From positions 1,054,001-1,118,000 of the forward strand of contig NC_088941.1 in NCBI RefSeq assembly GCF_033473495.1: 64,000 bases of DNA. The letters run 5' to 3'. A model generated the notes under the pieces. It did not search any database, had not been told where the DNA came from, and saw nothing but the letters and a program-made list of their open reading frames with translations. Below, piece by piece: positions 54,784 to 64,000 of this stretch (its first letter is position 1; each line of letters starts with the position of its first letter). This DNA is from Cercospora beticola (taxonomy: Eukaryota > Ascomycota > Dothideomycetes > Mycosphaerellales > Mycosphaerellaceae). The position numbers and the translations under genes are program-made.

Positions 54784-55668
54784 CTACGGCCCTAACCTCT
54801 GCGTACTCCCCACCGGCCCTCCATTACTCCCCGCCGTACTCGGCAAAACTCCATACCTCCCATACGTCTTCTGATCCACACTCACATAATGCGGCAACCT
54901 CCCCAGCAAATTCAACTTCCCCTCCACCCATCTCAAAATCTTATCAGGCGGTGCCAAAAACCGTATCCAGCCCAATCCCCATAGATATCCTACTGCTGCA
55001 CCACACAAATGTCCCAGTAGACTTGTCCCCGGAACCAAAAACCATACCAACAGTAACGCGAAAAGTGGTGTTACCCAGGTTGGGATACCGAAACCTGAAA
55101 TGACGAATTCGGGGTTGGATTTGTAGAGTTTTATTGATTCGTTGGCGAGGAGGAGGAAGACCCAGATGGAGGATCCGACGATTCCCGTGTTGAGGTTGAA
55201 GATGAAGCGTTCGAGAAAGGTGTAGATGAGACCTGGAATCAGGCCGAAGGGACCGGTGAAGAGGATGAAGGTCGTGATGGTGCCGTGTTCGGCTTCGAAG
55301 CGTTCGAGGAGTGGGAGAAGCGTGATGAGGTTCAGGAGGAGGTGGAAGAAGGATTTGTGGATGAGAGGGAAGGTGTTGAGGCGATATACTGTTTGTAGAG
55401 AGAAAGATACTGTCAGCAAGGCATTGAGGAATGGGCGCGTGACGAGAAGTGGTAAGAGGGCTGGTTTTGGGTGAAGTGTCTTACATGACTTGATGTTGAT
55501 CTCCTTCGGTATGAGAGCGCCCCAAAAGTCCAAAGCACCTTGCATGCGCAAGTGTACAAGGTAGAATATTATGATGACCAGCAAAAAGCCTCTCGTCGCC
55601 AGAGGCATTCGCAAGAAGAAAGATCGTATTCGGCGCGCATCGGGAAGGTATTGTGAATAGGTCGCCAT
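54784..55668 (-). CDS. RBD2: Rhomboid intramembrane serine protease (Rbd2-like)
   Basis: Two exons, 55668-55485 and 55388-54784. The 96-nt intron (GTAAGA...AAACAG) is a multiple of three, so the frame looks continuous but the intron sequence would break the first membrane loop. Product 262 aa, starting MATYSQYLPDARRIRSFF; the frame extends upstream to 55704 only from a TTG. Six hydrophobic segments are present. The catalytic serine is in TGIVGSSIWVF (around residue 134) and the histidine in LLGHLCGAAVGYLWG (around 187). Fungal Rbd2 is a Golgi protease; in fission yeast and Aspergillus it takes part in SREBP cleavage and hypoxic adaptation. It is divergent from the histidine kinase gene. Confidence 0.9.
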   Translation of the reverse strand: MATYSQYLPDARRIRSFFLRMPLATRGFLLVIIIFYLVHLRMQGALDFWGALIPKEINIKSCKTLHPKPALLPLLVTRPFLNALLTVSFSLQTVYRLNTFPLIHKSFFHLLLNLITLLPLLERFEAEHGTITTFILFTGPFGLIPGLIYTFLERFIFNLNTGIVGSSIWVFLLLANESIKLYKSNPEFVISGFGIPTWVTPLFALLLVWFLVPGTSLLGHLCGAAVGYLWGLGWIRFLAPPDKILRWVEGKLNLLGRLPHYVSVDQKTYGRYGVLPSTAGSNGGPVGSTQRLGP

Positions 55669-56922
55669 GCAGCTGGCTTTCGTGAGGCAGCGGCCTCGTT
55701 CCAATCTACAATTGGTATGCGCAAGATGTTACTGTCGCTGCGTCTGGCGATCAAGTTATCCAAGAGTGGGTGGTGGTGGAGGAATAATGTACGACATCAT
55801 GCGAGCAGTTTCTCCCGCGGTGCGGATGCTGGCGCGAAAGCACGCGAGGAGCTGCTTCCTTGTTCCGAGGCCGACAACACCGGCCGATCTTGTGAAGATG
55901 CATCCGTTCTCCTCTCCCCTCTTGCACCTCATCTTCAGTCACCACCTTACCGAACCTATGCTAAGCTGTGACTGCTTCTAGCTCAGACGCGAGCGCAGTG
56001 CCTCCAAGATACAAGTCAAGTGGGATCCCGTGCATTCACCGGCACCAGCAATGCTAAGCGAATGCTCTGCTTCAACTATCAATCAGTTTAAATCCATTCC
56101 TTGGTAAGGCGGCTCACATCTGGCCCGCCTACGAGATGTAGTACTCTAATAAGGCTGCCTTCCTTGACTATGAAGTCGCCTCAGAGTCTCATCGTGCGCT
56201 ACGCATCATAATCACTTCCTGGATTCACGCAAGCTTTACTTTTCTGATTCGATGCTCGGGCACCACTGCAAGCTTGGCTACTTTAATTACTATACTCGAG
56301 AAACAGAGCGAGGCCAACTACCCTGGGATCAACATGCTTCTGAGACATCTGCATTCGACCTCGAGTTTCCGGTTGTTACCCTGGGGCAGACTGAATGCCC
56401 TTAGATGTGTTGCATGAGGCAGAGATACGACAATCGCAGAAAACTTCGGAGTTACATGAGCCAAGGTATCGAAAACTATCAATGAATTTCTCGTTGCTAT
56501 TCTGCTTTGCAACGGTAAGTCTCGTGGCGGATTCATTATTCTTGACAAATGTTCAAGTGTGGCCCACTCGCGTCGCGTCGCTTCGGCGATCCGGCGCCGA
56601 CGCGCCGAGCAAGATGATGTCGGCCTTTGTTCTTCGCGTCTCTACTTCTCTCCTCATCAAGCTCTCCAATTCCTCAACACCATACTGATAAGTTGCACGG
56701 TCTGTCCATCAAGGCTCGCACATATATTCCAGACCTGATGGCCGTATCTTCGCAGGCAGTCGAAGACGACTCTAGCGGCCCACGATGGCGCCGCGGCACG
56801 CTTTTCCACTCACGTCATTAGAGTTCTCCCCGTTTGCAGTCAAGTAGAGCCTCAGACGGTCTGGAGCTCCTTGGCGGATAGATCGGCAGCAGCTACGTAG
56901 GACAACCGTACAGCCACTCAGA
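55669..56922. promoter_or_regulatory. Divergent intergenic region, RBD2 / histidine kinase
   Basis: About 1.25 kb. It contains a CG-rich patch (about 56570-56612, with GTCGCGTCGC and CGGCGCCGACGCGCCGAGC). No supported gene. Confidence 0.4.
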
Positions 56923-59900
56923 ATGGAGACATGTGTGTATCTTTTCCACTACCTATACCACTGACTATCTAGATGTCGCGCATGCCATGTGGCCAGAGCA
57001 GGACGCGTCGACGCTGGACGACATCTTTTCTATTCTCAAACTTCGCGACAGGGACTGGCTGCAAGCGACTCTCCAGAAGCGGCTGAGCGTGCTGAAAGCG
57101 GCTTACGAAACGCCTCTTAAGCGTCACACGAGAAGTCTCAAGCACAAGCGGGAGTCCACGGACGAGTCTGCAGAAGATGCGGAGCTACATTATGATCGCG
57201 CCGAGATTGGTCCGTTTGACCTGACAGCAGCATCTCTGAGGCCCAGGCAAGTTGTTTCTAGTCATGTGGCAACCTTGCGTTCCCTGGACTGGTCGTCAAC
57301 CGAGTTGGGACCTATGTCAACATGGTCTGCACAACTTCGACGGAGTGTGAATTTCCTGCTGGTCGATCCGAGAGCTGCTGCGCTGTATTGGGGCCCCAGT
57401 AAGACATTAATCTACAATGAGCCCTATCAGTCGGTCCTGGCCGAGAGGCATCCGTGGGCCTTGGGAAAGACTGCGGACCAAGTCTGGCCAGAGGGTCATC
57501 GAGAGCTCTCAGATGCTTTCGCCAAGGCTGAAGCGACTGGGCAGTCGAGCAGAGGTGATCGTGAGGTTTTCTTCCTGAACAGGCGCGGCTTCGCCGAAGA
57601 AATGTACGGCTCTTGGTCCATGTTACCTGTTGTCGGCGGGACAGGCATCTTAGGCTTTTACAACAACGTACTGGACTTGACCGAACGCGTTCACGAGGAG
57701 CGGCAGATGGCAACTCTCCTGAAGCTTGAGAGGCAGACCGCCGATGCAAAGGGCCTTCACGAATTCTGGCCTGCCATTATTGACGGATTGGAGGTCAATC
57801 GCGAAGAAGCTCCTTTCGTGGCACTTTACTCCGCCGTACCACGAGGACAGGCGCACAGCTCGCGCGCCCCATCAGTATCAAGCTCGAGTGGGCTCATGGA
57901 AGCAAGCTCGCTCTTGCCTACACGCCACTGGAGTCTAGAGGGCACGCTTGGGATTTCCGCCATTAGTGAAGTCTTTCCAAGCCAGATCAACACCGAGTGG
58001 GCGGTGCAACATATCACCCCTTCTTTCAAAGACGCCGTCTTAACAGGTCAGCCCCAAGTTATCACGATTCTGCCGGACTCGCACATGTATCCCGCCGCCA
58101 AAAGTCGTGCATATGGCGATCAATGCACCTCGGCGATGCTAATACCACTTGGCAGAGCTCAGGAAGGCGATGGAGTTGGCTTTCTCATCCTTGGAATCAG
58201 CAGTCGACGGCATTATGACCTCAACTACAAACAGTTCGTTCGTCTGCTCGCGCGGCAGCTCGTAAGCACACTGTCGGCAGTCCGGCAATCGGAAGAGGAT
58301 GCTAGGAAAGCAAACATGCAAGCAGAGCTGGCAGCATTGGACCGGATCTTGCTGTCAGAGAAACTTGCTCTGACTGAGCAGCAAGCCCGAGATAATGAGC
58401 GACGTTTCCGGTCCATCGCTGCTCACATGCCTATGGCTATGTACGAATTGAGTCCATCGGGGGAGATAGTATACGCCAACGACTCATACTATGAGTTGCT
58501 CGGTGTTGCTCCTCACGAAATGTATCCCTATATATGGGAGGACTACATCCATATCGACGACAAAGTCATGCATCAACAGAAAATCAATCAACTGATGGCC
58601 GGAGAGTCCGTGCGTTTCGAAGTGAGGCTCAATCGGAAATATGTTGCAGGCGACGCCTTGAGTGGAGAAACAATAGAAGGCGAGACGTGGTTCCTCTCTG
58701 CTGCTTTCTGCGTCAAGTCGGATGATGGGACCGTTCAGTGTATACAGGGGACACTAATTGACATCTCAAGGCAGAAGCTGTTGGAGGCATTCCTTGCGAA
58801 ACGGCTGGATGAGGCAATTGAGCTGAAGAGGCAGCAAGAACACTTCATGGTAAGTCGTTCCCTTACTCGACCCTGCGTTTGAGTTGGGGCACAGCTTGGG
58901 CCGACAGTAGTGCCCAGGGCGCTATGATCCAGAGTCATCGGAAGGAGATCGTATCTCAGACAGTTCTCTATTCCGCAGACTTGCCCCGGCCCAAGCCAGT
59001 CAGCTGAGAGAAAGAAAAATGGATATGGAAGGCCCGAAAGATTCATCATTTAGCGGAAGGTGCGATCGATACTGACTCAATCTTGCATTAGGACTTCGTC
59101 GGTCACGAAATCCGCAATCCTCTTTCTGCGACCAGCCTGTGCGCAAGCTCAATACAAGGGACTTTGGAAGACTTACTCAAGAACACGACATTGAAAGACA
59201 CGACAGAAACAATCACGATAGACAAGGAAACGATACAGACGCAGATCGAGAACACAGAGATCATCACGACATGCATACAACATCAGAAACGAATCATCGA
59301 CGACATCCTCACCTTGAGCAAGCTGGATTCAAACTTGCTCGTCATCACGCCTTGCGAAACGAAACCGGTAGACCTAATTGCGCAGTCACTGCGGCTTTTT
59401 GAAGCAGAGGTTCAAGTCGCTGATACACAGCTAAGTTGTGTGATCGACAAGACCTATCGAGACCTGGGCATCGAATGGGTTATGCTTGATCCTAGCAGAC
59501 TGCTGCAAATTTTGATCAATCTCGTTACGAATGCCATACGGTTTACCAAGAACGCGCCAGAGCGGAACATCACTGTAACACTTGCAGCGAGCGATACACG
59601 GCCTAAAAGCTCGGTGGCAGGCATCCACTATCTGAATCAGCCAAATGCGCCTTCCGCGACTGAAGAGGAGAATCAACTAGACGACAGTGTCTACCTTCTT
59701 ATTGCGGTCTCGGACACCGGCTGTGGCATGAAACCAGACGAGCTGGAGCGCATCTTCCTACGCTTTCAGCAAAGTAGTCACAAGACTCATATCGAATATG
59801 GCGGTTCCGGGCTCGGTCTCTTCATTTCTCGCGAGCTAGCAAGACTTCAGGGTGGCCAGATCGGAGTTCATTCGCAACACGGACAAGGCTCAACATTCGA

Positions 59901-60523
59901 GTTCTACATTAAGACGCGCAAATGCAATGCACCGAAGTCTACGCTTGAAGAAGCGGATCAGGATGACGAGAGTCAGCAGGTTGGCCAACCCGTTCGACGG
60001 AAAAGCTATGTCCCGCAGAGTCACGCTGAACATCCTACACATATCCTTCTGGTTGAAGATAACGTGAGTGTGCGCATCCGCCCTTTCATTGCGAGTAACG
60101 CTGACAGAGATCTCTTTGACATAGCTCGTCAATCAAAAAGTCATGTTCCGGCAGCTGAGGAAAGCCGGCTATGTCGTACATGTCTCCAATCATGGTGGCG
60201 AAGCCCTGGAGCACATCCGTCGCTCCAAATACTGTCGCAACGACGGCGTTGAGCTGGACGTTGTGCTCATGGATATCGAAATGCCAGTCATGGGTGGCCT
60301 GGACTGCACGAAACGAATTCGAAGCATGGAGTTGCGTGGGGAGATCGCACGGCATATGCCGATCGTGGCTATAACAGCAAATGCAAGAGGCGAGCAACAA
60401 ACGCAAGCTCTTGATGCTGGAATGGACGCTGTGGTAACGAAGCCATTTCAGATGGGCGATCTATTGAGTGTTGTTGACAAGATATGGAGGAAGGAGGGCA
60501 TGGCGGACAGAGACAGCGCGTGA
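56923..60523 (+). CDS. Hybrid sensor histidine kinase (PAS-HisKA-HATPase-REC)
   Basis: Four exons are proposed: 56923-56932, 56973-58849, 59092-60063 and 60125-60523; total 1085 aa. The 10-nt first exon and 40-nt intron (GTGTGT, CTGAC branch, CTAG) are tentative; otherwise translation starts at ATG 56987. The N-terminal third holds a PAS-like sensor (around 100-240) and a GAF-like region. A PAS domain lies at about 480-600. The phosphoacceptor is His634 in GHEIRNPLSA, at the very start of exon 3 after a 242-nt intron. The ATPase N-box is near 762-780, with G-boxes DTGCGMKPDE (near 838) and GGSGLGLFISRELA (near 867). The receiver domain starts HILLVEDN, with Asp1003 (VVLMDIEMPVMGG) and a conserved Lys in VTKPF. 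Such kinases feed the Ypd1-Ssk1/Skn7 phosphorelay; the stimulus is unknown. Confidence 0.9.
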
Positions 60524-61106
60524 GCGACCTGTTCTGAACGAAGCAGATTCTGTGCAAATACCCGACGAGGTCGACGAATGCCATCCAAATGTCTCCAAAA
60601 GCTGACCCGCGGCCACGCAATTCACACAAGCGCCACATGCACAGAACATGGCCCAGGCTTCTCTGAATCAAGCCCTGGAACCGAGCTCACGCCAGGCGTC
60701 GAAAAGCTCTCCCAAGCTTCCCGCGCTTACCCAAGATCAGCCTAGGCTTGATCACACAATTGGTTCTCTTCCACGTGGAACCTGGCATGCATAAACCTCG
60801 TTTGTATTTCCCTCCTCGCAGACTGGCTGAAGATTGCGGCAAGGCTGAACGATGCTTTCTTACAACGGCGGCTCCGATCTTGCTGGGGCGCACTATCAAG
60901 CCCGTCGACCAGGTCTGGATTGATCACGCCTTATTCTGCGAACCATGTGAATGCGACCTCAGAAGTATATTTTTGAGGTCAGAAATGTTCGGTTCTATAT
61001 AGTCTTCGACACTTCGTCGTGAACTCCACTTATGTCCTAGAGAAAAAGCTGGTCCATATTGCTATCCGTATCACAATCTTGGTATTCTCAAACCAGAGAA
61101 GCAAAG
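60524..61106. other. Intergenic region upstream of the permease gene
   Basis: About 580 bp between two plus-strand genes, with no supported gene. An AGTATATTTTTG stretch (60963-60974) and TTCTATATAG (60991-61000), 107-144 bp before the ATG, are candidate TATA-like elements. Confidence 0.4.
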
Positions 61107-62627
61107 ATGGCATCCCAAACCTGGCACTACGATGTCGAAGCCGACGCAAAACTCGAACCCGTCGTCACCCACACTCACATTCCCGGCGACCAAACTCCTT
61201 CCAGCGACGACGGAGACAGCAGCTCCTCAATCAACAAAGAACTCATCACAGCCCTCGTCACCGAAGACCACCAACATGCCATCAAACTCCGCACCATGTC
61301 CTGGCAAAAAGCCGCCTGGCTCCTCGCCGGTGACCAAGTCTGTCTCGCCATCATGGCACAATCCTGGTCCTTATCCGTCCTCGGTTGGCTTCCTGGCCTT
61401 CTGACCATGATCATCTCCGGTGTTCTGTTCTACATCACATCCCTCACGATGCATAAATTCATCATGAAGAATCCGCAGATTCGCGATATTTGCGATTTTG
61501 GGTATTATGCTTTCGGGAAGTCGAATGTCGCTTATGGGTTTACGGCTTTCATGCTGCTGGCCAACAACATCCTTCTCATCGGTTTCCATGTGTTGACCGG
61601 AGCCAAGGTGTTGAACACACTCTCTGATCATTCGCTTTGCACTGTGCTGTTTAGTGTCATTGCGATGGTGATGGGGATTGTGTTATCTTTGCCCAGGACG
61701 CTGAAGCATGTGAGCTTCATGTCGATGTTCTCCGCTGCAGCTATGGGTATCGCGATCTTGTTGTTCTTGGTCTTTGCTGGAATTGAAGATCATCCTGGAG
61801 CGGGATATGGAGGGGCGTATCCGAAATTGGGCGAGGTGAAGACTTATGCGTTCCCGAGGGAAGGAACGACATGGGTGGATTGCATGAATGCTGTGTGAGT
61901 ATACGCCGTGCACTGTACTTGGAGAGATGAATTGCTGACGTGCTGCATGCTCAACATTACCTTCCTCTGGGTGCCGCAGATCCTGTTCCCTACCTTCATC
62001 GCCGAGATGGAGAAGCCGCAAGATTTCCCCAAGGCGCTGACCGTCCTTGCTGGTATTTCTGGTATCCTCTTCATTATTCCGCCAGCCATCGGCTTCCACT
62101 ACCTCGGACAATACGCGACCGCGCCAGCTTTCGGATCCCTGGGCACAGATGTGTTCAAGAAGGGTTCCTTCGCATTTGTTATCGTTCCTACACTAATCAT
62201 CGGTGTTATTTACGCGAACGTCACGGCCAAGTTCGCCTTTGGTCGCATCATGGGGACGTCTCGTCATGCGCACAGCAACACAATCGTCGGCTGGGGTACC
62301 TGGGTGGCGGTCATGGTCGCCATCTGGGTCGTGGCATTCGTCTTCGCAGAGGTCATTCCTTCCATGGGAGACTTCCTGTCTCTACTTGGCGCGGCATTCG
62401 ATTCCTTCTTCGGATTCATCTTCTTTGCGGTCGCGTACTGGCAGCTGTACAAGGGCAAGCTGTTCAGCACCCCTACTCGATCGGTCATGTCTGTCGTGCA
62501 CGTTGTGGTCATGATTTGCGGCTTGTTCTTGCTCGGTCCGGGTCTTTATGCCGCGGTGAAGGCGATCATTGCTGATTATACGGGAGGAACAAAGCCAGCA
62601 TTCAGCTGCGCTAATCTTTCGCTGTAG
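61107..62627 (+). CDS. AAAP-family amino-acid permease; intron acceptor not canonical
   Basis: The coding start is ATG 61107; the frame upstream is open only from TTG. Exon 1 runs to 61894, where a perfect GTGAGT donor begins. The second part is open to 62627 and continues the same permease (LNITFLWVPQILFPTFIAEM onward). About eleven hydrophobic segments and the WQKAAWLLAGDQVCLAIM start identify the Aa_trans (AAAP) family; fungal relatives import neutral amino acids, like Neurospora MTR. The expected intron is 61895-61948 (54 nt) with a GCTGAC branch site, but it ends GCAT|G where CAG|G would be expected; joining there restores frame and gives 488 aa. The only in-phase AG alternative would make a 30-nt intron. 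The gene may be mutated, use a rare acceptor, or carry a sequence error. Confidence 0.8.
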
Positions 62628-62852
62628 GAGCAAAATTCTGTAGTTTACGAAATGTCATGATGATGAATTGCTCAAACCTTGCGTTTCGCGATAGGCGCCT
62701 TGTGGACGACGAGCAGAGTTTTCGAACATGTCGTGCCGGGTCCAAAGACAGTCCCTGAAGCACGGGGATTGTCGCCATGTGTGGTGCCCCAAGATCGGGC
62801 AGTCGCAAACAATCGGCAGTGCAAAGAGCGTTCCGCCGGAATTACCACCACT
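62628..62852. other. Short convergent spacer
   Basis: 225 bp between the permease and thioredoxin-fold gene stop codons; both 3' UTRs lie here and may overlap. Confidence 0.5.
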
Positions 62853-64000
62853 TCACTTCACACACTCCTTGGCTTGCGCCTCCTTGGTCTGCCACAGAGG
62901 CAGCAAGAGTTGTCGCCTGCCTTTGCTCCACCAAATCGAGTGAACTTTGTAGCCAACTGCCAGAACGCAGATCGCTTGAATCGTCCACGGCAAATTCCAC
63001 ACCATTCCTTTGATCCTCTTCCACCGCATCAGCACATTCCAGCGCATACTTCCTATTCTCCCATACTCATCAAAATTCTGGCGCCAAATATAGCGATACC
63101 AAGGCGGATCTCCATAATCTGCGCATCGCCATGACCAGCGACTGCAAGACTTGCTATTAGGATAAGGAGGAACGTAGTCCGCGGCGCGATCTAGTAACTT
63201 GACATTTACAATCTTGTAAGAGACGTTCGGGTCACCAGACGATCTTGCTTCAGGATCATGGAGTTGAATCTCCACATACTTCTGGTCCAGAGAGTCGAGA
63301 AGTATGTCATGGAAGGCGTTCTTTGGTTCGGATGCTCTAGCTCCGATAAGGTTCAAGTAGATTTTGGGATAGTAGTTATAGTAAATGATGTTTGGGTCAT
63401 CGCGATTGTTCGCCCAGAATTCGTAGTCGAGCTCGACATAGTTTGTGGAAGTCTCGTCTTCCTGCTCGGTGATGTTGGAGGTCAGAGGTACTTGAGGAGC
63501 AGAAATGAGGCGAGGTCGAGATGGATCGGGTACTCGGAGGGCTAGCAATTCGCCATTGAGAAGAAGATGCTTGCCATTATCCGACACGGAGAAGTTGAGG
63601 AGAAGTGAGCTTGAATAGCTCGAGTCTGCGGAGGATGAAAGAGGTATGGGAAGGCCGGGAACTGCGACCTTGACAAGAGCAGACAGAGAGTCTTCTGCGG
63701 TGAGAATGGCATTAGGAGCAGTGGAATCTGGTGGAAGGTCCAGAGGCGTATCATAAATTGCAGGTCTCTCCTTGTAAATCTCCGTATCCGCGGCAAATCG
63801 GCTAGACGAGGTTGGAAACGCGCCGTTGGTCATTGCAGAGATGATGCTGTGTCAGGTCAGCTAACATTCAATCAGGTGCACGATAGCGCTCTCGTACTCA
63901 TCAGATGATTTCCTCTGACCTTCATAAGGCTCAAATGATTTTGTGGTACCATGATAGAGTCGCAAGGTCGGGTACACCTTGATGTCGTGGCATAGATCGA
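62853..64000 (-). CDS. Thioredoxin-fold protein with unknown C-terminal membrane domain (partial, 5' end outside)
   Basis: Two exons are visible: the end of an upstream exon (64000-63898) and 63846-62853, with a 51-nt intron 63847-63897 (GTACGA, GCTGAC branch, CACAG). The upstream exon encodes the second half of a thioredoxin fold: the cis-Pro strand KVYPTLRLYHG, then FEPYEGQRKSSDD and IISAM in the joined reading. This matches PDI-like proteins. The expected CxxC site is beyond the window. The 330-residue remainder is a domain I do not recognise, rich in Asn, Tyr and Asp (for example NIIYYNYYPKIYLNLIGA). It ends with a Trp-rich basic stretch, one membrane segment (TIQAICVLAVGYKV) and a basic tail. 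A secretory-pathway membrane protein is likely. The frame read alone would give a misleading start at ATG 63833. Confidence 0.75.

Noticed and set aside
1..64000. tRNA, rRNA, CRISPR, transposase or reverse-transcriptase genes
   Set aside because: I looked for T-loop-type GTTCGAATC boxes, regular spaced repeats and mobile-element protein motifs and found no convincing instance. A tRNAscan and repeat-library search would be decisive.

Overview
The window reads as nuclear DNA of a filamentous ascomycete, most likely a Dothideomycete. Evidence: genes sit on both strands with short GT-AG introns (40-120 nt, several with a GCTAAC/GCTGAC-type branch site), the gene set is fungal (GGA adaptor, TSR3, ATG22, MED14, prefoldin 3, FIG1, rhomboid RBD2, hybrid histidine kinase), and there is a DHN-melanin locus with a non-reducing polyketide synthase, a C2H2+Zn2Cys6 regulator and a hydroxynaphthalene reductase. 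The order and class are inferred; no rRNA marker is present.

Layout. 1-7.7 kb: a long 2EXR-like/F-box protein and a disordered protein, then a gene-poor stretch. 7.7-18 kb: GGA adaptor (-) and TSR3 (+) from a shared promoter, an acyltransferase-3 membrane protein (+), a small mitochondrial-type protein (+) and ATG22 (-). 18-24 kb: MED14 (+) converging on a six-exon prefoldin subunit 3 (-). 25.4-48.1 kb: the melanin locus, with the intron-free 2188-residue PKS (-), a 9.6-kb gap without a recognisable intact gene, CMR1 (+, three exons) and trihydroxynaphthalene reductase (+, two exons). 49-56 kb: an unrecognised LRR/F-box-like gene (-), a mitochondrial J-protein (+), FIG1 (-) and rhomboid protease RBD2 (-). 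56.9-64 kb: a PAS hybrid histidine kinase (+), an AAAP amino-acid permease with a defective-looking intron acceptor (+), and the 3' part of a thioredoxin-fold membrane protein (-) that runs off the window.

How the genes work together. The PKS makes the naphthol precursor, the reductase acts at one or both reduction steps to scytalone/vermelone, and CMR1 is the expected activator of both. Scytalone dehydratase and laccase are not in the window, so the pathway is only partly clustered. The other genes are housekeeping or signalling genes with no evident link to melanin.

Main points of interest: the large spacer between PKS and CMR1, which holds coding-like but broken fragments; the missing AG acceptor in the permease gene; the optional N-terminal extension and terminal Met of the reductase; and the thioredoxin-fold/unknown-domain fusion at the right edge. 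No tRNA, rRNA, CRISPR array or intact transposon was recognised. Exon boundaries were worked out by hand from splice signals and reading frame.
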